Source: Aquabacterium soli (GTDB taxonomy: Bacteria; Pseudomonadota; Gammaproteobacteria; Burkholderiales; Burkholderiaceae_C). Taken from it: a stretch of DNA of 64,000 nucleotides. Shown piece by piece: positions 39,781 to 49,500 of the stretch. The translations under genes were made by a program, and so were the position numbers. Each line of letters begins with the position of its first letter. Positions within the stretch are counted from its first letter, which is position 1. The notes beneath the pieces were generated by a model. It did no database searches and had not been told where the DNA came from. It saw nothing but the letters and a program-made list of their open reading frames with translations. Location of the stretch: positions 372,001 to 436,000 of the forward strand of contig NZ_RSED01000001.1 in NCBI RefSeq assembly GCF_003933735.1. Reading direction: 5' to 3'.

Positions 39781-40632
39781 ATGAAATCACACGCCACCAC
39801 GTCCGAGCCGTCCGAGTGTCTGCTGCGCATCGTGGAAGCGGCCCCTCAGGTCAGTCGCCGCCACCAGTTCTTCCTGTGGAGCCAGGGCGATCTGCAGCGC
39901 TGGCTGCCGCACAAGCTGCTGGTGTGCGGTGCCTATCACCGCGAGTTCCGTGACCTGGTGTTCGACGTGTTCAACAGCGTGCCGATCCCGGAGCCTGCCT
40001 TGCGCGGCCTGCAGACGGTGCGCGAGCCGGCCATCGCGGCCGCGATCAAGCGCTGGCACCTGCGCCGCCAGCAACCGTGCTGGCTGCACCGTGACGAGTT
40101 GCCCCAGGGCGATCCGGTGGCCCAGATGATGCACGAGGCGGGCTACCAGCAGTTGCTGGTGCATGGCATGAGCCGGCCCGGTCGCCCTGACGACATCGAG
40201 AGCATCTTCCTGTTCGGGGCGCCCAACCACATCCAGGATGAGCAGGCGCTGGTGCACGCCGACATGCTGCTGCCCTGCCTTCACACCACCTACCTGCGCG
40301 TGCATACCACCGAGTGTCAACTGGTCGGGCAGGGTGGGGTGGGGCAGGGCGCACGCTCAGGTGCAGCCTCAGCTGGAGCACCGCGCCATGGGGGCATCAC
40401 GGAGCGCGAGCGGGAGATCCTGCTGTGGGTGCGCGATGGCCTGAACAACCAGCAGATCAGCGAGAAGCTGGGCATCAGCGCGCTGACGGTGAAGAACCAC
40501 ATCCAGAAGATCCTGCGCAAGCTGGGGGCCGCCAACCGGGCACAGGCCGTGGCCAAGGCCATGAGCATGCAGGCCCTGGCCTTGCCGCCTGGAGCCTTGT
40601 CGCAGGACGAGCGTGGCGGTGCCCTGACCTGA
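39781..40632 (+). CDS. epsA: EpsA-type LuxR-family transcriptional regulator (PEP-CTERM/XrtB associated)
   Basis: The 283-residue product has an N-terminal domain with RRHQFFLWSQGDLQRWLPH, characteristic of the EpsA regulator family found near XrtB and exopolysaccharide loci in betaproteobacteria. A LuxR helix-turn-helix follows at about 210-270 (ITEREREILLWVRDGL, ISEKLGISALTVKNHI). It has no receiver domain. Here it lies between the type II-like cluster and the two-partner secretion block rather than an exopolysaccharide operon. A PEP-CTERM protein is 21 kb away. ATG at 39781 is chosen by family length. Confidence 0.85.
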   Translation: MKSHATTSEPSECLLRIVEAAPQVSRRHQFFLWSQGDLQRWLPHKLLVCGAYHREFRDLVFDVFNSVPIPEPALRGLQTVREPAIAAAIKRWHLRRQQPCWLHRDELPQGDPVAQMMHEAGYQQLLVHGMSRPGRPDDIESIFLFGAPNHIQDEQALVHADMLLPCLHTTYLRVHTTECQLVGQGGVGQGARSGAASAGAPRHGGITEREREILLWVRDGLNNQQISEKLGISALTVKNHIQKILRKLGAANRAQAVAKAMSMQALALPPGALSQDERGGALT

Positions 40633-40660
40633 GCCCGTGCTGAAGAGCCCTTGAGGCTGC

Positions 40661-41335
40661 TCAGGGTGGGCTGCCGGCTGTAGCCTTCACACGCAGGCGT
40701 GCCGCATCGATTTTGTCCTGGTATTCGGCCTTGAAGTTCTCAAGCCGCACGCGGCTGGTCTGGATGAACGGGTCGCTTTCACCCAGAACCTGGGCCATGC
40801 CCTTGTGCTCATAGCGGGTCAAAAGGTCTTCGCCGATCTGGGCGAGGTCGGCATTGTGGCGGGCACACTTGGCGCTGCCCTCGCTCAGCAGCTGGTTCTG
40901 CCCCTTGAGCGATGCCTCCGTGGATTGGGCTCGTGTTTGCTCGGCTTGCACCTGGGTCTTGAGTTCGGCCAACTGCGTGCTCAGCGTTTGCACCTGTGCG
41001 TGGAGCTGGTCGCGCTCCTGTTTGAGCGCATCGGCCTCTTTGGCCAGGGTGCTGGCGCGTGCGGCCGTGGCACCAGAGCTTGAGCGCAGGCGCTTGAGTT
41101 CGGACTGGGCTTCGCCCAGAGACTTCTCGGATTGCTGGCGGGCCTGGTCGGCCTTGGCCTGCTCTTCCTGCGCTGCTGTCTGCTGCTGTTGAACCTGACG
41201 CAGCTGCAGCCGAAGGCGCTTGACCTGTTCCTGCGCCTTGTCCGCCTGGGCGAAGGCCGATGAGACGACCAGGCTCAAGGCCGTGACGGCCAACAGGCGC
41301 GTGGACCAACGTGTGGAGGGTGGGGTTGATTGCAT
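40661..41335 (-). CDS. Exported coiled-coil protein
   Basis: The 224-residue product has a signal peptide cleaved near SSAFAQ and a long Gln/Glu/Ala-rich coiled coil (about 30-150), followed by a short tail containing a lone Cys and LENFKAEYQDKIDAARLRV. It is probably periplasmic. Coiled-coil proteins of this shape can act as spacers between membranes. It is the last gene of the two-partner secretion block, 16 bases after the porin stop, so it is likely co-expressed. No family recognised. Confidence 0.65.
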   Translation of the reverse strand: MQSTPPSTRWSTRLLAVTALSLVVSSAFAQADKAQEQVKRLRLQLRQVQQQQTAAQEEQAKADQARQQSEKSLGEAQSELKRLRSSSGATAARASTLAKEADALKQERDQLHAQVQTLSTQLAELKTQVQAEQTRAQSTEASLKGQNQLLSEGSAKCARHNADLAQIGEDLLTRYEHKGMAQVLGESDPFIQTSRVRLENFKAEYQDKIDAARLRVKATAGSPP

Positions 41336-41351
41336 GGCGACTGGATGTTGG

Positions 41352-43064
41352 TCAGAAGCGCACATTGAAATCCACCTGCAGGCTGTTGACCTTGTAGGTC
41401 GCGTTGGGAAAGTTGCTGTTGATCGTGCTGTTGATGTTCTCGGCCGCCAAGTAGCGAACGCCGATCGTGCTGTTGCGGTACAGCCCATAGGTGAAGCCGA
41501 GGATGTAGCCGCGCAGGTTGGTGCCGCCCAGGCCCAGATCGCTGTCGGTGAAGGCATCGAGGACGGCGTCTGAGCCGACGTTGCGGTAGGTGGCCTGCAC
41601 CTGCCAGTCATGGGATTCGCGAACCTCGCTGGCGCCCAGAGCCACCTTCAACTGATAGCCATCACGCTTGCCGCCCGGGTCGACGTTGGCATAGGTCGGG
41701 AAGGTGGCACGTTCACGGAAATCGGATGCGCTGAAGGCCGTGTTGTTGGCGTACTCAGCCGATACCATGATGTTGAAGGGATTGAAGTGCGTGAACTCGG
41801 CAGAAGCCGTGAGCACGATGGGCTTGAACTGGTAGGCCAGGCCCCATACCGGCGCGGTGTCGAGTGAGCCCGAGAGCAGGGGGTTGGTCTCGAAGACGGT
41901 GTTGCCCTTCTGGCGCAGGCCCACGGGGTACTCGTACTGTCCGTAGGTCGAGCCCGTGGGGACGCTGGTGCCGCTGATGGTGTAGTCGTTGTCGGAGCGG
42001 CCCTCGAGGTTGTTGTACTGGTAGTAGGCCAGTCCCAGCTTGACACGCGTGCGGGCACTCAGGTCCCAGTTGGCGCCAACCTGGGCGCCCCAAAGCGAAC
42101 GTGAGTTGCGCGAAGGTGGGGTCGATTCGCGCAGCGGAAAGTAGCCCAGCGTCACGAAGGGTCTGACCGATGCGGTGGGATCGGGGCTGCGGAAGGTGGC
42201 TGCGAAACCCTCGAAGTTGAGGTTCTCGTTCCACGTCATTTCGCTGCTGAACCAGGGGTTGGGGATGCGCCCGCCCTGGATGGTGACCCATTCCGCCGGA
42301 TCGAGTCGCACGAAGGCGCGGTCCACGAACAGTTGGTACTTGTTGAAGTTCTGCCCCATCGTCTGGTTGGTGGAGACGCGGTCCGTGGCGTTGCCCGTGG
42401 CGAGGCGCACCCCCACGCCGACCTCGTCGGTGACCTTGGCCGACACGCCCAGGCGCAGTCGGACGCGCTCGCGCGAGCGATCCGAGGCGGGGTCATTCAC
42501 GGGCTGGGGCAGGTTGGTGCTCGTCAGCCGATAGGCCGCGAAATCAGGGATGCGGCTGATGCCGTTGGCGTTGTTGAGCTCGGCAGCCAGGTAGGTGATC
42601 GCCGAGGTGTTGTTCTCGCTCGCGTCATCGCGTTGGTAGCGCACGCGCATATCGCCTTCGATGCGGATGCGGTCGACCCAGGAGGGCGTGGCATTGGGCA
42701 CCCCCCAGCGTTCGGCCTTGGCCTGGGCCAATACCTCTTCCTTGACCTCGTCGCGGATCTGGTTGCGCACGCTGTCTGGCACATAGGGCACCCGCAGTAC
42801 TGGCTTGCCGTCGGCCGTGGTCGTTGCGGCAGGCACTGGTTTGCGGGTTTGTTCGGCGGCGGCCTTCTGCTCTGCCGCGGCCATCAGGGCGTCGGCCTTC
42901 TCGCGGCTCAATACGCCGCCCTCCACGAGGGCGTCGATCAGGTTGCGTGTGGTTTGGCGCAGGGTCTCGAGCGCGGCGCGCTCATCGGCATGGGCGGCTG
43001 GTGCGGTGAGGGCCAGGACCATGGCCGAGAGGGCAGGCCAGTAGCGGAAGGACGTGGATGTCAT
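41352..43064 (-). CDS. Putative outer-membrane porin (Porin_5-like)
   Basis: The 570-residue product has a signal peptide cleaved near AAHADE and a short helical N-terminal domain (about 25-75, LEGGVLSREKADAL-type VEGGVLSREKADAL). A barrel-like region follows with many aromatic strands, for example WVTIQGGRIPNPWF, and an end LQVDFNVRF with terminal Phe. The layout is that of the putative porin family PF16930, where the helical domain may bind peptidoglycan or trimerise. It lies 50 bases after the TonB-like gene and might be its energised outer-membrane partner; no plug domain or TonB box is seen. Confidence 0.75.
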   Translation of the reverse strand: MTSTSFRYWPALSAMVLALTAPAAHADERAALETLRQTTRNLIDALVEGGVLSREKADALMAAAEQKAAAEQTRKPVPAATTTADGKPVLRVPYVPDSVRNQIRDEVKEEVLAQAKAERWGVPNATPSWVDRIRIEGDMRVRYQRDDASENNTSAITYLAAELNNANGISRIPDFAAYRLTSTNLPQPVNDPASDRSRERVRLRLGVSAKVTDEVGVGVRLATGNATDRVSTNQTMGQNFNKYQLFVDRAFVRLDPAEWVTIQGGRIPNPWFSSEMTWNENLNFEGFAATFRSPDPTASVRPFVTLGYFPLRESTPPSRNSRSLWGAQVGANWDLSARTRVKLGLAYYQYNNLEGRSDNDYTISGTSVPTGSTYGQYEYPVGLRQKGNTVFETNPLLSGSLDTAPVWGLAYQFKPIVLTASAEFTHFNPFNIMVSAEYANNTAFSASDFRERATFPTYANVDPGGKRDGYQLKVALGASEVRESHDWQVQATYRNVGSDAVLDAFTDSDLGLGGTNLRGYILGFTYGLYRNSTIGVRYLAAENINSTINSNFPNATYKVNSLQVDFNVRF

Positions 43065-43114
43065 GGTGATACGGCGTGTGAAGTCGGTCAAGGTGTTGCC
43101 AACGCAGGTGGGAC

Positions 43115-43798
43115 TCAGCCCGTCATGCGGTTGGTCACTTGCAGGCGGATGGGCTGGGGCACTCCAGCCGGAGGCGGGTTGCGAAAGCCGCGGAACTGCG
43201 CCAGGGCCTGGCGCAGGCGGGCATCGATGTCGGTGTTGCCGGAGGCTTCGTCAAGCTGGAAACGCTCGATGCTGCCGTCGGCGCGCACCCACAGGCTCAC
43301 GGGCAGCTTGTAGTCGCCGCCGCGCCGGAGGTTTTGGTCACGGTTGAGGTAGTCGTTGAGCTCACGGCGTGCCGCGTTGCCGAAGCTGTTGGCGGCCAGT
43401 TTGTCGCTCAGCGTGCTGCCGCTGCCACCTGTCATCACGGCACCGCCCCTGTAGTCGCTGTTCACTGAGCCTGCGGCAAACGCACTGGGACCGTCGCCTG
43501 CGGCGCCCTCCATCTTCAGCTGCTGCGGCTCGGGCGGTGCCTCCACGGGCTTGGGCTGCTCCTGAGGCTGGGGCTTGTTCTCTGGCGGCTTGGGCTCGGG
43601 CTTCTTCTCTTCCTTGGGCGGCGGTGGCGGCGGGGTGTCCGGCAGCACGGCGATTTTCACCGTCTGTGTGCGAGGTCCCTTCGCGGCGCCGCCCAGGTTC
43701 TTGTAGGCCAGCCATCCGCCGGCCATCAGTGCCAGCACGATCACGCCTGGAACGATGAACCGGGACAGGCCTTCGTCAGTGGATTCGGAAGCCGCCAT
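43115..43798 (-). CDS. TonB-like energy transducer protein
   Basis: The 227-residue product has one membrane helix (about 14-32, SRFIVPGVIVLALMAGG), a Pro/Lys/Glu-rich periplasmic spacer (about 50-95, PDTPPPPPPKEEKKPEPK), a Gly/Ser segment, and a C-terminal TonB/TolA-type domain with LPVSLWVRADGSIERFQL. This is the classical TonB layout. It lies one base after the ExbD stop, the standard ExbB-ExbD-TonB order. It would connect proton flow to an outer-membrane partner, possibly the TPS transporter, exoprotein or porin. Confidence 0.82.
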   Translation of the reverse strand: MAASESTDEGLSRFIVPGVIVLALMAGGWLAYKNLGGAAKGPRTQTVKIAVLPDTPPPPPPKEEKKPEPKPPENKPQPQEQPKPVEAPPEPQQLKMEGAAGDGPSAFAAGSVNSDYRGGAVMTGGSGSTLSDKLAANSFGNAARRELNDYLNRDQNLRRGGDYKLPVSLWVRADGSIERFQLDEASGNTDIDARLRQALAQFRGFRNPPPAGVPQPIRLQVTNRMTG

Positions 43799-43799
43799 G

Positions 43800-44201
43800 T
43801 CAGGTGCCTATCCTTGATGTGACCAGGCCCATGGGCACTTCCAGCTTGTTGCACAGGTCGATGACGGTCACGACCTGGGCGTACTGCGCCCTGGCGTCGC
43901 CCTTGATGGCGACGCTCATCTTCGGGTCGCGGGCCTTGGCCTGGGCCAGCTCGCTTTCGAGTTGCTGCGCGCTCACTGGTACACCGTTGAGCAGCATCGT
44001 GCCGCCGGGCATCACCTGCACCACCTTGAGCTCGTGCTTCTCGGTGCTGGGCTTGTTGCTGGGCTTGGGCATGGAGACGCTCAAGCCCTGTACCGAGGCC
44101 GTGGTCATCAGGATGAACACGACCAGCAGCACATAGGCCAGGTCCAGCATCGGCGTGACGTTGATGCTGTCGTAGGGTTTGGTCTCGTTCTGGATTTGCA
44201 T
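43800..44201 (-). CDS. exbD: ExbD/TolR family proton-channel subunit (second copy)
   Basis: The 133-residue product has one N-terminal membrane helix with the essential channel Asp in INVTPMLDLAYVLLVVFI and a periplasmic domain with GTMLLNGVPVS and DARAQYAQVV. It forms the ion path with ExbB. It shares nearly its whole helix and the MTTASVQG flank with the preceding ExbD, but the periplasmic domains differ, so the two may form a hetero-dimer. Confidence 0.9.
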   Translation of the reverse strand: MQIQNETKPYDSINVTPMLDLAYVLLVVFILMTTASVQGLSVSMPKPSNKPSTEKHELKVVQVMPGGTMLLNGVPVSAQQLESELAQAKARDPKMSVAIKGDARAQYAQVVTVIDLCNKLEVPMGLVTSRIGT

Positions 44202-44222
44202 GGTGTCAATGGCGCGGGTGCT

Positions 44223-44630
44223 CTACTGCAGGCGCTTGGTGGCCAGGCCGATCTCGGTGATGTCCAGGCGCTTGGCGATCTCCAGCACTTCCATGACCTT
44301 GTCGTACTGCGTGGCCGCATCGGCCTTGAGCACCACAGGCAATGCCGGGTTGGCGGCCTTGTACTGGGCCAGGCTGTCGCGCAGCTGGTCCATGCTCACG
44401 GGGTAGGCGTCCAGATAGACCTGGCCATCGGCCGTGATCGTGATGCCGCGTGTCTGGGGCTTGGCCAGGTTGTTCACCGCCAGGGTCTTGGGCTCATTCA
44501 CCTTCACACCCTGTACGGAGGCCGTGGTCATGATGATGAAGACCACCAGCAGCACATAGGCCAGGTCCAGCATGGGCGTGACGTTGATGTCGTCATACGC
44601 CTGCAACTCGCCTTTGACATCAGCGGCCAT
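44223..44630 (-). CDS. exbD: ExbD/TolR family proton-channel subunit (first copy)
   Basis: The 135-residue product has the channel helix INVTPMLDLAYVLLVVFI with the essential Asp, then a periplasmic domain with GQVYLDAYPVSMDQLRD and DAATQYDKVMEVLEIA. It follows the ExbB fusion by 37 bases and precedes the second ExbD by 21. Together with the ExbB fusion and TonB-like protein it should make a proton-driven transducer. Confidence 0.9.
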   Translation of the reverse strand: MAADVKGELQAYDDINVTPMLDLAYVLLVVFIIMTTASVQGVKVNEPKTLAVNNLAKPQTRGITITADGQVYLDAYPVSMDQLRDSLAQYKAANPALPVVLKADAATQYDKVMEVLEIAKRLDITEIGLATKRLQ

Positions 44631-44667
44631 GGTGTGCCCCTGGTTGGAGGTTCGCGTTCATGCCGGC

Positions 44668-46374
44668 TCAGCGCGCGCCGTAGGTCTCGGCCACGCGGGT
44701 CACGAACTCATCGACGAAGATGCCCATGTCCGACGAGATGTTCTTGATGCGGGCGGCCAGGTAGTTGTAGCCAAACAGGGCGGGGATGGCGACCGCCAGG
44801 CCGGCCACGGTGGCCAGCAACGCGGCCGCGATGCCCGGGGCGATGGCGTTGACGTTCACATCGCCTGCGGCGGCAATGGCCGCAAAAGTGATCATCACGC
44901 CCACGACCGTGCCCAGCAGGCCCAGGAAGGGGCCGCCGGAGATGGCGATGGTCAGCAGCACGATCTTGCTGTTGAGCGTCTGGCTTTCGCGGATCAGGTC
45001 GGCATCGATGGCGGCCTTGACGGCGTCGATGGAGGCGCCGCTCAGGGGCGTTGAGCCTGTCTTGCCCACGTCACGCTTGGTCAGCTCGCGCAGGCCGGCT
45101 TCGTACAGGCGAGCCAGTTGCGAGTGCTTCATGCCTTGCGACGACACGGTCATCACATCCCTGGCGTCGCGAAAGCCCGACAGGAACTTGCGATTGTCCT
45201 TGTCGGCGCGGCCCACCAGCACGGCCTTGTCATACATCACCCACGCGGCGATCACGAACATGACACCCAGGATGGCAATGACGACCCAGGCGTCCACCGT
45301 GAGGTTGTTGACCAGGATGGCGAAGTGACCAACCTCACCGCCGCCTTCGGCGTGTGCGACGGAGTCAGGCGTTTCGGTGCTGGTGGCCACCAGCTTGGCA
45401 TCGGCGCTCTGGGCGGCGTGGGCCAGCTTGAGCCAGTCCGCGCTGCGCACGGTGGTGGCGACCTCGAGCTGGTCCACAAGGCCGGTGATGCCCTGGCCCA
45501 GTTGAAGTGCGCCCTCAATGGGAGCGCCGGCGGCGGGCAGGTCCGTTTGGGCCGCCTGGGCACCGTTCACGTAGAGGGTGAGCTTGCCGTTGCCGACGGT
45601 CAAGGCCAGGTGCGCCCAGGCGCCAGTGGGCAACTCACCGCCGGTGGCCGTGGTGCTTCCCACGGTGACGCTGGGCTTGCCGGCATCGAGCTTCAGGCTC
45701 AGCGGGCCTTGTGCGATCAGCGTGCCCGTCACCGCCTCGGGCTTGAACCACAGGCTGATGCTGTAGGGCGCATTGGCGGCGGCCTTGAGCTTGTCGCTGG
45801 ACCAGGAAACGGCCTGGCCATCGAGCTTGCCGGATGGGCCGATCAGGCCCGTGGCTTCGCGCGCGAGGGGGCCGGAGGACTGCAGAGCGCTGGTGGCATC
45901 GGCCACGGGTTCGCCGTTCTGGCCCGAGAAGGGAATGGCCGCGGCCATGGCGCCGTCGAACAAGGCCGCATTGATGGGCTCGGCCACGGCGGCCTCGTTG
46001 CCGGCGTAGACGTAGACGGTGTTCTTGTCCGTGCCTGGCAAGGTGTTGGGCAACTGCACCCAGACCACGGCCAGCTCATTGGTGCCATCGAAACGCTCGA
46101 CCCAGTACTTCAGCGGTGTCTTGTCGTCGGCGGCGATGACGCGAAGGTCGGCCCCATCCGGCTTGGCGCCGATGAAATCGAAGTTGCCCGAATGCAGGCG
46201 CACAGGCACGACCACGCCCGACAGCGCTTCCTTGGTTTCCATGCCCTGGGCCGAGGTGTTCAGAACGACCTTGGTGCGGTGCTTGAAATCACCGCTCCAC
46301 CACGCATGGGCCAGGGATGGCAAGACCAGTGCCGACATCAGCAGGGCAGATGAGAGGATGCGCGGGACATTCAT
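44668..46374 (-). CDS. ExbB/TolQ proton channel fused to periplasmic DUF2341 and LamG-like domains
   Basis: The 568-residue product has a signal peptide (cleavage near SLAHAW), a DUF2341 domain (about 30-130, KHRTKVVLN to NTVYVYAGN), a concanavalin/LamG-like domain (about 180-325, with YSISLWFKPEAV and LTLYVNGAQA), and a membrane helix (about 358-378). A MotA/TolQ/ExbB domain follows (about 430-560) with GPFLGLLGTVVGVMITF and the last helix. Ordinary ExbB has about 240 residues and a short periplasmic tail. Here a likely ligand-binding module is placed in the periplasm on the proton channel itself. ATG at 46404 is an alternative start. Confidence 0.87.
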   Translation of the reverse strand: MNVPRILSSALLMSALVLPSLAHAWWSGDFKHRTKVVLNTSAQGMETKEALSGVVVPVRLHSGNFDFIGAKPDGADLRVIAADDKTPLKYWVERFDGTNELAVVWVQLPNTLPGTDKNTVYVYAGNEAAVAEPINAALFDGAMAAAIPFSGQNGEPVADATSALQSSGPLAREATGLIGPSGKLDGQAVSWSSDKLKAAANAPYSISLWFKPEAVTGTLIAQGPLSLKLDAGKPSVTVGSTTATGGELPTGAWAHLALTVGNGKLTLYVNGAQAAQTDLPAAGAPIEGALQLGQGITGLVDQLEVATTVRSADWLKLAHAAQSADAKLVATSTETPDSVAHAEGGGEVGHFAILVNNLTVDAWVVIAILGVMFVIAAWVMYDKAVLVGRADKDNRKFLSGFRDARDVMTVSSQGMKHSQLARLYEAGLRELTKRDVGKTGSTPLSGASIDAVKAAIDADLIRESQTLNSKIVLLTIAISGGPFLGLLGTVVGVMITFAAIAAAGDVNVNAIAPGIAAALLATVAGLAVAIPALFGYNYLAARIKNISSDMGIFVDEFVTRVAETYGAR

Positions 46375-46506
46375 GGGAAACAACCGTCTTTCAAAGAATT
46401 TCATTATTTCAATCGCGTGTGTCCTGAGAAGGGCAGGTGCTTGAGCCGATGGGGCTACGCTTGGGCAAGTTGCGGGACATGAAAGCGTCATGCTTGTGTG
46501 ATGGGC

Positions 46507-49500
46507 TCAGGGCGCGTCCTGCTCCCTTTCCTTGTCCTTGCGGTCCTTGGCCTTCTGATCGCTTGTGGGTGTGTCTGTCTTGCTGCCCGTGGCATCGCTG
46601 GCAGGCAGTGCATTCGAAGAGGCTGCGCTGGCGGCCGTGGAGGCTTCACCAAAGCCCAGAAGATCGACGGTCAGCAAAGAGGACGTTTCCTTCGCGCCTA
46701 CACCTATTGCCTCAGCTGCCTGGGCCACACCAGCCGCCGTGTCGGCAACCTTGGGCGTCAAGCTCACGTTGGGGGTGGGGGGAGGCGAGGTTGCCGCACC
46801 GGTAATGTTGTCGGCGCCGATCACAATGGGAGAGCCAATTTCAGGGGGTTCGGCGCTGATGACGAATGCATCCAACGCGCGGATCTCACCATTCGGGGCA
46901 TAGAGGCCCATCCTGGTTGTCACGTCGGCCGGCGGCTCTACGACCTGGAGGCCACTGCCCGAGGTGGGGGGCTGGCCCTGTGTGACAACCGTGCCGGTAG
47001 CCGGATCGAACATTCGAACCGGAGTTGGCTTGGTCACGATGGTGTTCGAGCCCTTGCCCGAGTCGATGTCACCATCCATGGTGTAGATGTACAGGTTGCC
47101 GCGCCCCACGACAATGACCTTCTGATCGCCAACGAGGAAGTCGCCACCTGTCAGGGATCGGAAACTGCCACCTTGGAAGTTGATGAAGCCTGCGGGCTGG
47201 TCGGCGGCGCTGGGCAAGCCGGCCGCCACCTGGCCTGCGGCGATCACGTCGATGCCGCCTTTGCTGTTGTCCACCTGTCCCGATGTCGATCCGCCACCGA
47301 CGCCCAAGTTGTGCACCTTGGCGTTGGTCAGATCGATGTCACCGTTGCGGTGGAAGCTGGCACCCAGGCCCGCCAGGTCTGCCACACCTGCCGCTTGGTC
47401 AAACAAGCCCTTGCGTTGGGTGGCGCGTCGGGCTTCCTCACCGGCATTGTCCGAGGCGGCGATCGCGATGGCCTGGCCGGCCAGGGCCCTGATCTGCTGC
47501 CACATGGCCTCCTGCTTCAGACGCAGGAAGGGCTCGGACCGGTAGTAGGCATCGGTTCGGCCAGCCTGATCGGGCAGGTAGCGCGCCACGAAGGCGGCGT
47601 TGAGGTAGCGGTTGACGGCTTCGACCTGGTGCTCATCCGTCAGGCTTCGGAAGGTGCCCAACGCCGTGTCGAAGCTGACCTCAGCCCAACTGCTGGCACC
47701 ACCCGGAACGGGCAACTGGCTGTCTGCCAGTGCGCGGTTCATGGCATCACGCAGCGCTGGATCGCTGCCATGAAGTTCGATCAGCTTGTCGCTGTTGAGG
47801 GAGCGGTCATTGCCGGCCGACAGTGTGATCTTGGCGGACTGCTCAGGCAGAGCCGTGTTGATCTGGTTGGCCACGGCCACCACGCCCAGGGACTGGTTGA
47901 GCAGGATGTCCCTGCCGGCTTCGACGTGCAGCGCGCCCGGGCCACCGATGACGATCTGGCTGCTGGTGTCGATGCCACCGATGATGTCGCGTCCTGCCTT
48001 CACGATCGTCACATCGTCGTCGGTGAAGTTCTGCCCGATGAAGGCCGGGTTGATCAGGTCACGCCCAGCGACGATCTCCGTGGGACGGTTGCTGCGCAGG
48101 AAAGGGTTGGCCGACGTGCCGTCCTCGGTCTGCCGGTCGAAAATGATGTCTCGCCCGGCATGGACACGGACGACGTTCTCATTGGCCTGCTGCCCCAGGT
48201 CGTAGATGGCGTTCGCTTGCAGGACACTCATGTCGCTGAAGACACGGAGCCCGTTGGCGTTGGCCGCGGCGGCACTGCCAGCGGGTGCCAGGCTGGTGTT
48301 GAGGCCAGAGAGGTTGAAGCTCGTGGCGGCTGTCGAGGCATTACCCGACACCAGCGCTGGCTGCGCGGCGCTGGGAAGCCCCAGTTGGGCCTGTGCGGCA
48401 TCGATCAACTGCACATGGCCTTGCAGAACCACATCCTGGTCCGCATACACGTTGAAGTCGGACATGGCGGACGGCATGACGTAGAGCGGCGATGCGGGAC
48501 TGGAGGTGCTGCCGCCGTCGGACAAGGCCAGGCCGACTCGGTTGAACGTCACATCACCTTGCAGGCTGGTGACGTGGACCACCGGGGGCGCGATGCTCGC
48601 CAGGTAGGAGGCGTTGGACGTGACGGAGCCCGTCATGGACATCGTTTCCGTGGCGGAGGTCTTGTGCATCAGGTTGAGTGCCTGGGCATTGGCCTCCCAG
48701 TTGACATCCCCCTTCAGCGAGCTCAGCGATACCCCTGCGTCCTGTGCGTAGGTGAAGTAGAGCGAAGCCGTCGTCGCACTCAGGCCCGAGGCGGCGCCAC
48801 TGACAGAGCCGGTGTTGACCGGGCTGCTGCCGTTGGCGCGGAAAGGCATGATGGTCGGATTGAACACGTAGGACACCGTCAGGTCGTCCAGTGCGGACAC
48901 ATCCCAATGGCCATTCATCAGACCCAGCATCGTGCCGGGTTCATACACCATGGTGGTGTCCGGAGCCGTGCCGTCGGCCACGCTGTCCGCGCCGCGATTG
49001 AGTGAACCGCCAGCCGTGATGCGGCCCGCACCCCGTCCCAGGAAGTACACACCGCCATCGATGTTGCGGCCAGCGATCACCTCGATGTTGCCGCCATTGA
49101 GTTCCTTGAGGGAGGTCTGCACCACCTGGCCGTTGTCATCGATCATCTGCACCGAGCGAGCGTTGGTGGGCGCCACGACGGCCACGTTGCTGATGTCCTG
49201 GCCTGCCGTCACGCTGATGTTGCCGCCACCGAACGAACCGAAGCCTTGGCGGAAAGCGTTGAGCCCCGTCCACCAGGCCACCGGCACACGCTGCGTGGCC
49301 AGTGCAGCGTTGGGGTTGCCGCCGTGATAGAAGTAGTTGCCCGTCATCTGACTGACCTGCTGCGGTGTAAGCGTCGTCACGCCGTCGACGGTGCTCACGG
49401 CGGCATAGCTGCCCACGTTGCCGCCTGCGGCCACCGTCAAGCGGCCACCGCGCTCGGTGAAGCGCGCATTGGCGTAGGCGGTGGTGGCCGCGCCCGTCGT

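Noticed and set aside
46507-47500. Possible contact-dependent inhibition toxin at the TpsA C-terminus
   Set aside because: No VENN-type motif, no toxin-like domain and no small immunity gene after it; the next gene is the ExbB fusion.
46498-49005. Long plus-strand open frame (835 codons) opposite tpsA
   Set aside because: Shadow of the GC-rich tpsA frame, with no recognisable domain; the opposite strand is an intact hemagglutinin-family gene.
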